Part shown: piece after piece, positions 47,147-58,965 of the stretch
Position numbering within the stretch: position 1 is the stretch's first letter
How the letters are laid out: every line of letters begins with the position of its first letter
Assembly (NCBI GenBank): GCA_027924645.1
Contig: BSBN01000781.1
Location: forward strand, 992,001 to 1,056,000
Length of the DNA: 64,000 nucleotides
Source of the DNA: Cunninghamia lanceolata
Taxonomy: Eukaryota > Streptophyta > Pinopsida > Cupressales > Cupressaceae
Reading direction: 5' to 3'
The notes under the pieces: generated by a model
Databases searched by the model: none
What the model was told of the DNA's origin: nothing
The model's input: only the letters and a program-made list of their open reading frames with translations
Translations under genes and position numbers: made by a program

Positions 47147-47616
47147 TGCAGGTTACATGACAAGGCACATTCAGAAAAAACTTGTGAAACATGCTTAGAT
47201 ATGATGGAACTAGAGCAGACATGTAGTGAGGCATCATCATCATCATATTCTGAGGTGAGTTCTACATCTAGTGATGATGATGATACTAATTTTTGTTTGT
47301 CTTCTACAGGAAGCGCAAGTGGGGTAATAAATTATGATGAAGATCATATTCAAAAAATAGAAGAAATTCTGGTAAATGACCAGATAAATGTTGAGAAGAG
47401 AGAGAGAGAATCATCCCAGGGAGTGATTGTCTAATGGAGTCAGATTATGAACTGTCTGATGAAGACAGAGGCAGCAACCTGACCAGATTTGAGGAGTTTT
47501 TATCAAGAGAAATAAAAAAAATGATAGAACAAAAGAAGCATTTGCAGGATGCACTAATTGAGGGATGGTGTAGGTTGCATGAGGCACCTCACTCAGAAAC
47601 CCCCTGCTCACTATGT
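47147..47616 (+). pseudogene. two zinc-knuckle-like modules between protease and RNase H
   Basis: Two copies of one pattern, WCRLHDKAHSEKTCETC (Cys codons 47147-47194) and WCRLHEAPHSETPCSLC (47569-47616), are separated by a Ser/Asp-rich acidic linker. Both resemble the gag knuckle WCRIHNTNAHAELDC. The outer element keeps them in decayed form (59630, with His to Cys and a Cys to Phe; 60038, with Trp to stop). They may bind nucleic acid. Confidence 0.7.
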
Positions 47617-47715
47617 TTGCATATGTTCAAGAGGCACATAGTGCATAATTCAGAAGATCATCCTCCTAATGATGAAAAGAAAGAAGAAGAATCAGCTTCC
47701 TAGAATAAAGAAAAG

Positions 47716-48210
47716 ATGAAAATTAAGATTGCTGGAATTCCTAAGTTAAAATGGATATCAGGTGGAGCAGCTGCCAGAGCTGCAAAGAAAAAGGAAGGTT
47801 CAGCTAAACCTCCTACTGAAGATAAATCCTGGATCCTTAGAGTTGATGGATCCAAGTCTAAACAAGGAGCTGGAGTGGGGATTGATCTCATTGATCTGGC
47901 AGGAAAGTCCTACTTAGCTGCTTACAGATTACAGTTCCCCTGCACTAACAATGTGACAGAGTATGAAGCTCTGATTCATGGGATATTGTTTGCTCTCAAG
48001 AAGAAGGTAAGAATTTTGCATGTCTTTAGAGACTCAGAATTAGTTGTCAGATAGGTAAGAGGAATTTACTCTTGCAACTATAAGAAATTGTCAAATTATA
48101 GAGACAGAGTGTGGGATTTGATTGAAGACTTTGATGCATTTAATATCACCCACCTACCCAGAGAGTAGAACCATAGAGCAGATGCTCTAGCCCAGGCTGC
48201 TAGTACATTA
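47716..48210 (+). pseudogene. archaeal-type RNase H domain located before RT
   Basis: ILRVDGSKSKQGAGVGI (Asp 47845), CTNNVTEYEALIHG (Glu 47959), FRDSELVVR (Asp 48031) and HRADALAQAAS (Asp 48181) give all four catalytic positions. The motif block YRLQFPCTNNVTEYEAL is close to that of the Tat element's domain (YRLLFPCTNNIVEYEAL), so the domain type is secure. Here it stands between protease and RT instead of after RT. A TAG at 48052 is shared with the outer copy. Confidence 0.88.
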
Positions 48211-48216
48211 GAGCCT

Positions 48217-49560
48217 TTGTCCATATCAGGCCTAAAAAGGTTTTCAGTAGAGCTGATTTCAGTGCCTTCAGTACCTGATAATGTTACTAATCTCCAGGTT
48301 TTTGATAATGATCAGCATATCCTTGATTTCATTTCTAACAGAGACATATTTGATGCTCAGATCATAGATGAGAACAATGTGGAAGATCATGTTTGGGAAG
48401 AAGAAGAAATAATAGAGTTACCTAGCAACAAGATTCCAAAAGGGATGATAGAGCTAGAGAGATCATTTGACTTGGATAACATGTTAAAACAGAAGGACCT
48501 TCCAAAAGCTGATGGAGGACAATATTCACAAGTGAATATTGGACAAAATGATGACAAGAGAAATGTCTTGATTGGTAAGGTTTGCACACCAGAAGAGTTA
48601 GACGGAATAACTCAGGCCCTTAAAGATTACATCCATGTCATTGCATGGACTTATGATGAGCTGAAGACATATGACACATCAGTCATAACTCGCACTATAA
48701 TTCTTAAGCCAAATGCTAAACCTTTCAGACAGAAGCAAAGGCCAGTCAATGCTTTGCTTGAACCAATAATCTTTGAAGAAGTCAAGAAGCTGTTAAATGC
48801 CAGGATCATATTTCCTGTGAGGCACTCCACTTGAGTGGCTAATCTAGTGCCAATAAGAAAGAAGAATGGAGACATCAGACTATGTGTAGACTTCAAAAAC
48901 TTGAATAGAGCATCAGAGAAGGACAATTATCCTTTGCCTTCCTTAGATGAAGTCTTGCAGATTGTTAATGGTGCAAAAATGATGTCCTTTTTGGATGGCT
49001 TCTTGGGTTACAATTAGGTCATGGTTGACAAGATTGACAGACTAAAAACTGTCTTCACTACAAATTGGGGGATATTTGCTTATAGACGTATGCCATTTGG
49101 ACTAATAAATGTTGGAGCAACATTCCAGCGAGCAATGGACATAGCCTTCAGAGGCTTAATAGGAAAATGTATAGTCATATACATGGATAACTTAACAGTG
49201 TTCTCTAAAGAGAGAGGCAACCATGTAGCTGATCTCAAAAATGTATTAAAAAAATGTGAAGAGTATGGGATAGCTCTGAACCCCAAGAAATGCATATTTG
49301 GGGTGACAACAAGAAAGTTGTTGGGCCACCTAATAACTGAAAATGGGATTCTCATTGATCCTAACAAGGTGGAGTCCATTATGAAATTACAGCTTCCAGG
49401 GAGCAAGAAAGAGCTTAAATCTTACTTTGGTAAGATAAATTTTATCAGGAAATTCATCACTGGCTTTGCAGAAATAGTCAGGCTTTTAAATTCTATGCTG
49501 AAGAAGGATGCAAAGATTGAGTGGACATCAGAAGCCAAGGCATCCTTTGAAGACATAAAG
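48217..49560 (+). pseudogene. RT of the 22-kb element
   Basis: After a linker (IELPSNKIPKGMIELE near 48420) the RT has RKKNGDIRLCVDFKNLN near 48860, MMSFLDGFLGYN near 48980, RRMPFGLINVGATFQRAM near 49090 and the catalytic box at 49180-49191 read as YMDN, where the outer copy keeps YMDD. GAT-to-AAC-type decay therefore hits the second Asp. A TGA at about 48834 stands at a Trp, and TAG at 49015 at a Gln. Confidence 0.92.
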
Positions 49561-50050
49561 AAGGATATTTCTGATGCTCCTATCCTTATCAGTCCAGATT
49601 ACACCAGAGACTTCTATATTTATTCCTTTGCTTCAGAACATACCTTTGTAGCAGTGCTAACTTAGAGAAATGAAGAAAAAGAAGAGAAACCAATTGCCTT
49701 CATGAGCTGCCCTTTCAAAGATGTTGAATTGAGATATGTAGATGTTGAAAGGCAGGCACTTGCTTTAGTCAGAGTAGTAAAGAAATTTAGGCATTATATC
49801 TTGAGAAGCAAGGTGATTGTTGTGGTGCCAGATGCAGCAGTGAAGATGTTGTTAATGCAAAGTGAGCCTAGTGAAAAAAGGGCTAAGTGGATCACCGTTT
49901 TACAAGAGTGTGACATGGAGATTACACCCATGAAGCTGGTAAGAGGACAAACTTTAAGCCAAATGATATCAGAGATTGATCCAAACATCACAAGTCAGCA
50001 GTATGTTATCAATGCTAAGGACAATGAAGAGTGGTATGCAGATATTAGGC
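49561..50050 (+). pseudogene. gypsy RNase H of the 22-kb element, degenerate
   Basis: The domain starts FYIYSFASEHTFVAVL (49611-49660), where gypsy RNase H has TDAS, so the first catalytic Asp is replaced. The same SFAS is in the outer copy, so the loss is a family trait rather than recent decay. VERQALALV and the later VPDAAVKMLL are kept. It may act as a tether domain. Confidence 0.75.
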
Positions 50051-51285
50051 ACATCCTGATTACTGGGAGATGTCCTCCAAGACTGCAGGCTTCACAAAGA
50101 AGAGCCTTGAAGATAAAAACCTAGAAGTACATGATAAAAGCAGGAGTACTTTTCAAGAAAAATTATGAAGGAATATACTTGAGATGTTTAGAGAAGCCGA
50201 AAGCAAATAAATTTTTATCAGAGCTACATGACAAGTTTGGTACAGCACATGGCTCATCTTTGGCTACTACACATGCAATCCTTAGAGCAGGATATTATTG
50301 GCCTACAATCTTCAAGGATACAGCTGAACACATTAAATGCTGTCATGTATGTCAAGTTGCTGCCAACAGAGAGAGATATGCTGCACAACCTTTGCAACTA
50401 GTGATGGAAGCACGCCCATTTGCACAATGGGGCATGGATTTCATAGGACCTATTAATCCTCCATCATCGTCACGCCACAGGTATGTTCTAACAATTACTG
50501 ATTATTGTACCAGGTGGATTGAAGCCACTGGCAGCAAGACTTGTAGCGCAGAAGATATCATCAGATTTTTGGAAAGTAACATAATCACCAGGTATGGGGT
50601 TCCCTATGCTCTGGTAAGTGATAATGGCTCTGCTTTTACTTCAACCAAATTGTCAAGTTGGGCCTTTGATTATGGGATCATACTGAAGTTCTCATCTAAT
50701 TATTATCCCCAAGGGAATGGATTGGCATAATCCACTAACAAAAATTTGTTGAATATCATAAAGAAGTTAGTAGACAAGAACCCTAGGGAATGGAATACAC
50801 TTTTGAAATATGCCTTATGGGTAGATAGAACCAGAAACAATGTTGCATTAGGAAACTCACCCTATCATTTAGTATATGGGGTAGATCCAATCCTCCCTGT
50901 TAACCTAAAGATTCCTACCTTGCAGTTTTCCCAAGAGTACCTAGGCATAGACAATAAACAAGAAGTTAGGTTGCTTCAGCTGATGCACCTGGAAGAGAAA
51001 AGAAGTCAGGCAATTGATCAATTTGCCAAACATCAGGCTATTGTCAAATGCTGGTTTGATAGAAGAGCCAAAGTTAAAGCATTCAGGATATCTGATTTAG
51101 TCCTGATGTGGGATAAAGCCCATGAGAAGAAAGGAGACCATGGTAAGTTTGATAAATTATGGATAGGTCCCTTCCAAATTTTTGAGATTTTAGGAGACAG
51201 TACTTTCAGGCTTAAGAACTTGATAGGTGAGGATGTTCCATTACCAGTTAATGGACAGTTCCTCAAACATTATTTCCAAGCCTAA
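50051..51285 (+). pseudogene. integrase of the 22-kb element
   Basis: Zinc region LHDKFGTAHG to KCCHVCQ (50230-50355). Core with WGMDFIGPI (50428), LVSDNGSAF (50613) and GNGLA, where the third acidic residue is a TAA at 50728; the outer copy has GAA. The C-terminal GPF-type segment LWIGPFQIFEIL is near 51160. It ends at 51285. Confidence 0.92.
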
Positions 51286-52136
51286 GTAGATTCATGTCAG
51301 TCATGTGTATCATAATGTATATTTGTATAGTTGTTTGTACAATGTTTTGTTTTGATTTTGCTTTGTTTGCTTGTTGAGTTTTGTTTTGGTTAGTCAAGAT
51401 GATGCAGCTCATCACCTCAGAAAATAACAAAATTGTTAAGATTCAAGTGAGGGGAACACATTTATATATAGGTTATGACTCATTTTGAGAAAGTCATCAT
51501 GACAGGTCTATGATATCCTGTCATCACGGTGCCTTTTCCTAACCAAAGTGATTTCTTCACAATGACTCACCTAACAGCCTTGGGTTTGTTGAGCACACAA
51601 GTATAGGTGTTAAGTGAAAAATCTAAAGGGACTCCCTTGCTACCAATGCAATCTCCAACCTAAAATAGCAAGGGACTATACCTTGCATTTTGAGCTTACA
51701 TGATGATATCAGATATATGAAGTATAAATAAAATATATATAATAATAAAATTAGGCCATCTAAGTAACCTTACCGGGGCTATAGACACCTGCTGGCAGTG
51801 GGGCTCTACTTAGGGGGATTGTATAGATAACCTTGCCAGGGCTATAGACACCTGCTGGCAGCAAGGCTCTATCCAGGTTGGCTATGAGGGATGATCTCCA
51901 ACTATGTAGCTTAACATTAGTTACTCATGTTTTCAACTTGCTTTTAAGATGAGGATAATTAATCATTTGCACACTACTGATCCTTTGTTAGCATTGTTAC
52001 CATGAGGACATTTTATCATTCAGCAAGATTATGATGATTATGTTTAGAAAGAATTAGAATGCTATGTTAGAATGTGTTCACATCACTTGATTCATTGGAA
52101 TTTTGATATTTTCTTTGGTGGCAAGTTGTTGTCTGG
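51286..52136 (+). other. 3' untranslated region before the 3' LTR
   Basis: No coding frame. It holds a 62-bp tandem duplication and a purine-rich AGTGAGGGGAACA near 51449. Directly before the LTR only GGTGGCAAG is purine-rich, so the priming tract is not clear. Confidence 0.55.
51764..51880 (+). repeat. 62-bp tandem duplication
   Basis: Units start at 51764 and 51826 with RTAACCTTRCCRGGGCTATA and share GACACCTGCTGGCAG. Confidence 0.8.
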
Positions 52137-52846
52137 TTACATAAAATGCCCCATTTTGACTTGGCAAAATAGGGACCCAACTTTTATGGCTTTGCTTGTG
52201 TTTTCTGCTTCCTTACGGTCTGGTAAAAGTAAGTCAATGCAAATGAGCCTGCAAAAGAGGAGTGGGTAGGTCATCATGATGAGGTCAATTATTTTCAAAG
52301 TCAAACACTTCATGTCAATAACCTCATGGGTAGATAGAGTACAAAATTCCATGCAGGTTTGCCTTTTGGATCACCCAGATATTCCTTAGGGAACAAAAGT
52401 TACGATGAGTCAAAGATCTGGTCAAATTTGATATTCCGAGGGGGAATATCATATTTCTCAACAACAATCATCTTACAAAAGATCACCCCGATCTAATATT
52501 ATCACTCAATAAAATCATTTGCTCCGAACATCCGGACGTCAACTTTAGGTGATAACAATATCTACCCGACAAACAACATCATATGTTTTGCGAAGGTCAT
52601 ATTCCTAAGCATCACCCTAATATTTGAATATCGCCCCGATATTTGAATATCGGCCTATCAACAAACATCACCCTGGAGCCAATATCCTACTAACATCATC
52701 CAAACTCAATAATTGAAGAAATAAACATGATGATGATGTCACCATTCTTTTACCTCAAGGAGGTATATTTCCAAAAAATCACCCCTTTCATAAAACATGA
52801 CGATGATGTCATAGTGCTTCAACAATAGACTGAACCAATATCATGG

Positions 52847-52854
52847 TGACGTCA
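52847..52854 (+). promoter_or_regulatory. TGACGTCA palindrome in 3' LTR
   Basis: Counterpart of 37682-37689. The other palindrome of this LTR has mutated. Confidence 0.4.
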
Positions 52855-53652
52855 TCATGATTTTCTGAGAGGAGTCACTTAAGTGATGCGTAGGGTCATC
52901 ATCCTTTTCAAAATATCACTTGATATTTTGAACATCCCCTCATATTTTATAACATGACCCAATGGTCCAAAAATAACCCGATATGCCGACATATGTGTTC
53001 CCGCTAAGACGCAGATGGTCATATTACAAAACCCGATATTTTGAACATCCCCTGATATTCAAAACATCACCTGATATTACTAAAGATCATCCTCCTCTTC
53101 TTGCCATGCGGCATTAAATGAACTTGGATGTGGTAGGTGATTCCCGCCGATTACGAACCTGATACACACACCTGGCAGGATCTGACAGTTACATACAAAT
53201 AAAACCAGCTGTTGCATTTAATTTGCATTTAATTTGCCCTAGGTGACCCGATGCATAGGTTTAAAATGAGTTTACTGAGTCATTCTATATTTACCTTGAC
53301 ATAAACCAGTTTTAACAGAGAACTAAGTTTCTGAACCCTCTGATGATAACATCTGGACGCCACAGTTTACAGCAGAACAAAGCAGGCGAAGGTCATCAGT
53401 ATCAAGGTCATTGTTAGGTAATCATTAGCATAATCAAGAGGATAAGCGTATCAGGTAAGTAATTTGAAAACCTCTGGTTGTCATCTTTTGCATATCCAGG
53501 TATCATGGTGTTTAACTAGTTTGAAGTTATGCATATCAAGATAAACTAGATGATAAAAACTATAATATGCATGATGATTAATAAAATATAGCGTATATGC
53601 GTGCTAGAAGATATCCATTGTAAGACCAAGCCTTGTTCTATTGCAGGCATCC

Positions 53653-56600
53653 ATGGCAGACAAGCGGTTAGCTAAGACAGAAGCAAAATTCCTAAAACTG
53701 ATGTTTGCTCATCCTGGGGGTGTTCAATTCAAATACGGAGCAATCACAAATACAAACCAGGGGAATACAGAGCTGGCTGCCTGGTCAGTTAAAATGAGTG
53801 ATGAGAAGAATAACAGCGCCATGCTAGATGCAGTTTTTGTATCTGGGATGTGGAATGCAGCTGGTTTTCCCAATTCCATGGAAACCCCTGAACTGGTTGT
53901 TGAGTGCGCAAGAAATTATAACCTGTAGACGAGGAGGGTAGAGAAGCATGGCAGGTTATATGCAGACCTGTCAATCAAAGGTATTGTTGCTACATCCAGT
54001 TTTCTGTTGGGAAGGAAAGTTGCCAACATTGATTTGAAGAAATCAGAAGTAGAGTACGAGAATAACAAGAAGTCTGCCAGGAAGAAGATGTATCAATGGA
54101 GGGTGAAGAATAGTCCTTATCCTGCAGCAACCAAACTTCCTATTCATTTATATAAATTCAACTTTGATGATGAGTACCAGTACATGATAGCATTGCTGAG
54201 CAGAGTGAGAGGCCAGCCTGATGCTGGAAGTTTTAAGGACTAGATGTATGCAGTCATCCTAATGTGCCTTTACACGGAAAACAAGCCAATGTGGGCTAAA
54301 ATGATAAGTGATGCTTTGGATGAGCAGCTGATGAATCTGGGAGGTCCAAATTGTTCCTTCTACATGACATCATATATAGTTTATTCATGTGCCTACAAGG
54401 GTACATTTGATGCATTGGTTACAGATGGGAAGATTGGAGGCACAACCAATGATGCACACATATGGGATCATCATCCCCAACTGCAAAGAGTGAACTATCT
54501 CTAGGATTACAAGTTGGTAAATGATGCATTCTCTATGCACCTGGTGAGAACAATGGAAGAAGATAGAACCAAGAGACTGAGCATGGAGGCTCAGGAGGTT
54601 GTCTACAGGCATGGAGCCTGGTTTATCCAATTTGCCATTTTCTCCTATATCAGGATTGAAGGTTTTGAGGGGGAGCCTCTCATGCTCCCAAGGTACCCTA
54701 CAGATGCAGTTGTCTTAATGGAGTTTCTAAGACAAATCTCTACAATATTGAATTCATATAAGGCAAATAAAAAGCTCCCACCAATTTTTTTTCCAGTTGT
54801 AATGGGCTGGTATATGTGCCCAGATTCTGAGAGTATAAAAAAGGCCATATATGGTCTAGCAATGATGAATTTCCAGCCTTTTCCATTAGTAAGGTCATAT
54901 GATCCATACAGGAGGATGCAGAGGATCATAGGGAAACCCATCCATTGAAGGAATCTTGAGGATTTTTGGGCAGATTGTGAAGATGAAGCTGAAGCCCGAA
55001 GAAGAAGGTATCAAAGGTTAACACTAAACCAAATCAAGACCTTTGATTGCATCTCCATCCCAACACAACAGAAGAAAGATGATGGAAAGATTATGGCTGA
55101 TGAATATGAGGAGAAAAAGATATATAATGATACCATCTCTGCAACGAATCTCACTATATAGGAGGATATCTCCTTAGATCCATTTACAGGCAGGATATTA
55201 CAGTTAACCCAAGCTTGGGTGGATGAGCAGATAAATGTACTGAAGAAAAAAGGTGTTGTCATCTCGATAGACAATAAGAAGAAAAGACAAGAAATTGCTG
55301 AAAATGAATATGATGACTTCTTAATTGAGAAGAGAAAGACTAAAGGAGATAAGGTACCACCTCCTGAAAAAAGCAAGAGATCTTCAAAAGGTAAGAAGAT
55401 TGATACTGAACCCAAAGGGGTTGTAGTGGAAAGAGTGGTAGTACCAGCTGAGGAAGCATCAGGATCAGGACAAATATCAGCATCATCAGCACAGCCTCCT
55501 CAGGATAAACAAAAGGCTAAACAAGTCCAGAGGCCAATTGCACATCCTGTTGATACATCTGAAGAGGGCCAGACCTCACAAAAAAATACAGAGGAAGATA
55601 TCCCTCTAGAAGATGAGCCTGAAGAGGAGGAAGGTCCTATATCCTTCACAAGAAAGAGAAAGGCACCTCAGGTGATACCAACTATGCCTAAGAAACCAAG
55701 GACTTCTATGAGGGGTGAAATAACACAAACTCCCATAATGTTGAGGGGAGAAGGTGGAGAAGTATTTAAGAAGGAATTGCAACATAATGTTCCACTTGCC
55801 ACCATTGTGAAGTTCAAAACTGAACAAGCAGAAGAACAATTGAAAGAAGCCTCTAAGGCAATGCAAAGTGGTCTAGTTTCATTGGATGAAATGATTGACC
55901 TATCTGATGATGAGCTAGTGAGAGATGTAGCTTCACAAAAGATGGAAACCCTTGCTGCAAATATCTGGATAACTCCTCATGGAACCCCAGCAGTGCAAGT
56001 GGTGACAAACGAGCTAAAGCAAATAGAGGAAGAAAAGGAAAAGAGTCCAGAGAGGATTGCTCAACAAATAAGACTCGATGCCTTAGTTGATCAGGTGACA
56101 AGTCCTGCAACAATAGATTTGACATATGTAAAGGATGTAGATCCTAAAGATACAGCTGGTACACCTGAAAGGACAGAAAATGTTGAGGAGGTTAAACATA
56201 AAGAAGTGGAGAGCAGAGCTCTAGGGGTAGGGCAGCAACAGCATGATGCATCAGCCGAACCCAAAGTAGTAGAAGTCCCATCAAAGGACAAAGAAAATAA
56301 AGAAATATCTGGTCCTGAAGACCACAAGGCCCAAGAGGTAATTGGCATGGGTCCAGGCCTGAATATAGCTACAGATCAGGTGGACAAGCCTAGGGTAGAT
56401 ATAATAATATCTACGAAAACTAATGTGCCTCATGATGAGTAAATCACTAAGGTAGATGAGACAGTCATGGAGGAAGCAAAAGATCAAGATCATGATAAAC
56501 ATGCAGATGATCAACAGGATCACCCTCCAGAAGAGGAAATTCCTCAATAGGAGGATATACCCAAAGATCACCCTCATGAGGAACGTCATGAGGAAGAAAA

Positions 56601-57962
56601 GAGAAGATCACCCTCACCATCGAACATGGAGGTAGATATCGAAGATCAGGGTGATCATCCTGATGATGATGGAGACCAACAATCAAAGGATCAAATTCCT
56701 CAGTGGCTGGAGAAAGAAATTGATGCAGAATCAGGTATAGGGATACAGGAATTTGATGTATCCACATTATTTACAGAAACCCTGGTAAAGCTAAAGAGGA
56801 AAGCTAGAATAACTTCTGCAATATGAAGGGATCCTGATACAAGCAGGAGAACAGCCCAGGTAGCTATTCCTGCAGTTGATAAAGAAAAGGGTAAGATCAC
56901 TCTGGATGAATTCTAGATTGCTACAGTGGATTTGGGATTTGCCAATGAGGATCAAGAAGGCCAGGAAGGTAAGGACATTATTGATTCATTAACTCAAAGA
57001 GTTAAAAGAGAGAAAGAGAAGAATAAGTAGCATAAAGAGCACATTGCTCAGCTGCATGCATACATAAAAGGGTTAATTGACCCTGATGATAAATCTAGTG
57101 ATCATGCAGTCCCTTTGACCACTATTTCTCAGGATGAAGTAAATAAACTAGATCTCATGAAACATGAGTCCTTCATAATGAGAAAGTGGATGTTATCCAC
57201 ATTTGATGAAGTAGAGGAAGTGGTAAAAGCCTCTCTAAAGAGATGGAATTCTTTAAGTGTTTCCAAGAGAAAAATTGATAAATTACAGATGGAGATCAGG
57301 AAGAGGTCTTTTCAGCTAGAGAAAATTTTGACCATCTTGGAGGAAATAAAGAGAATTGATCATCAAGTTCTCATAAGCAACCAAGTGTTAAATAATAATA
57401 ATGCACTGTTGATAGATATATGGTACAAAGACATCAAATTTGAGTGTGATGTACTTAAAAGATGCAACAGTAAGCAGAGAGATATCAGCATGAAACTACA
57501 TGATATGATGTCTTTTGAGGCAAAAATTTTGGAAGTGCTGGAAGGGAAGGTGGAAGGGAAGATAGAAAATCAAGATGAGGAGTTTGCAATCAAACTCTAC
57601 ATAATAACTTCCAACAAGTAGTTGATGATCCCTTAAACCATCTAACAGAAGAAATCATGGACAAGATCATGAGGATCAAGGTCAAGACGGAGAATTATAA
57701 CGAGACATCCAGCAGCAGGAAAAGTAAATTTGATAATCTCCAGGGTAAATATCAAATGCATAGGCACGCCACCATCAAAGCAAAAACTCAGGATGGCGGG
57801 GAGATAGAGAGAATAGTACAATTATATGAAAATATCTAGACATCCATGCAGGTCCATGTACAAGGAGAAGCTCATCAGGATGATGAAGGTTTTGAAAGGG
57901 AAGATCCTGATGCTCCTGATGATAGAGATGATGACAAGGAACCTGATGAAGATGCATCATAA
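53653..57962 (+). pseudogene. U3 ORF of unknown function, 3' LTR copy
   Basis: Second copy of the U3 ORF from ATG 53653 (MADKRLAKTEAKFLKL). Its middle part is better preserved than in the 5' copy: a 407-codon stretch at 55219-56442 is open. Own stops include TAG at 53936 (CAG in the other copy), TAG at 54241 (TGG in the other copy), TGA at about 54946, TAA at about 56440 and several later. Shared stops at 54502, 55159 and the frameshift near 57610 were present before the two LTRs diverged. Domain layout is as for the 5' copy. Confidence 0.8.
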
Positions 57963-58129
57963 AAGGAATATATGCATCAGGTGCAAAAGAAAGCAAGCCG
58001 TCTAGATGGTTTCCAGCTGGCAACCTGTGCCACGTGGAAAGAATTGACTTGGTCAATAAGTGTGCGCCGTAGATTGTAATAGATAGATCTGGATCATAGA
58101 TCAATTGTAACCGCTCCCTCATCTTGTTC

Positions 58130-58136
58130 TATAAAA
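58130..58136 (+). promoter_or_regulatory. TATA box in the 3' LTR
   Basis: TATAAAA, the same position as 42953 in the 5' LTR. Confidence 0.5.
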
Positions 58137-58960
58137 TCTGCAAGGATGCCTCATTTTGAACATTCAGAACTTAATTGAAATCTATTTGCTGAAGTATTCA
58201 AGGCTCATTTCAAAGTTGTTGTATACATATATTTTATTGCATACTTAATGAAGAAGAATACTATTTTGATTACAATCCATCATAAATCCTGAGTAATCAG
58301 TGTGTGAATTCTTGATACATGTTGTGATTTGCTGCATCCCTTGGAGTGCATATCTACTTACATGTGTTGTTTTCATACTTTTTCCCTTTGAAGTTAGCAT
58401 CGACTATATCTAGCTATGGAATGTCCTGGTGAACATATGGTTTGATTTCTTCTCTTCATGACTGTATCTTATTGTATATGTGGTTCAATAGCTAAAGGTT
58501 CAACTTTAATTTGAAGTATTTCTTTCAATTTCTTTCAATTTCAGAGCATTTCATCATCACAATTGCAAATAATTGACAATCTTAAGCAAATAATACAAAT
58601 ATGCAGACATCCCGTAGGTAACTAAACATATTCAGCATATTTGAGGTTAAAGCATGTCAAAATGACAACTATCATGCAAAGTTTTAAAGATAGACACAAT
58701 ATTTGAAGTATATCCTGTGTAGAAATAACTCTCTGTGCAGCATCATTACAGGAAACATTATCTTACTGATGAGATCTACGTAAGGCCCCAAAATGGAAAT
58801 AGCAACACACATCAACCTCTGAGTAACGTCAGAAGATTAAGACCTAATCAATGGAGACTTGAGATCATGAATTCTCTGAATTCATTGTATCTTTCAAGAT
58901 GAGTAAGGGTTAATGTGTACTTTTATTCTATGTTTGTTATGACTAACATCATCATCAACA

Positions 58961-58965
58961 CTTAC
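58961..58965 (+). repeat. target site duplication CTTAC, right copy
   Basis: Right copy of the duplication; the outer gypsy protease resumes directly after. Confidence 0.95.

Larger units (their letters stand above)
36964..58960 (+). mobile_element. 22.0-kb Ty3/gypsy element with 6.8-kb ORF-bearing LTRs
   Basis: LTRs of 6,820 and 6,824 bp (36964-43783 and 52137-58960) bound an 8.35-kb interior with primer site, gag, protease, two zinc-knuckle-like modules, archaeal-type RNase H, RT, gypsy RNase H and integrase. The CTTAC target duplication brackets it. Each LTR carries a long ORF of unknown function in U3, upstream of the TATA box. By eye the LTRs differ by roughly 3-7 percent depending on segment, so the insertion is older than the Tat-type one. 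It inserted in the gag-pol of a relative of its own family. Confidence 0.93.
52137..58960 (+). repeat. 3' LTR of the 22-kb element
   Basis: 6,824 bp, partner of 36964-43783. The terminal palindrome is decayed here (TGTTGTCTGGTTACATAAAA). It ends CATCAACA at 58960 followed by CTTAC. Confidence 0.95.
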
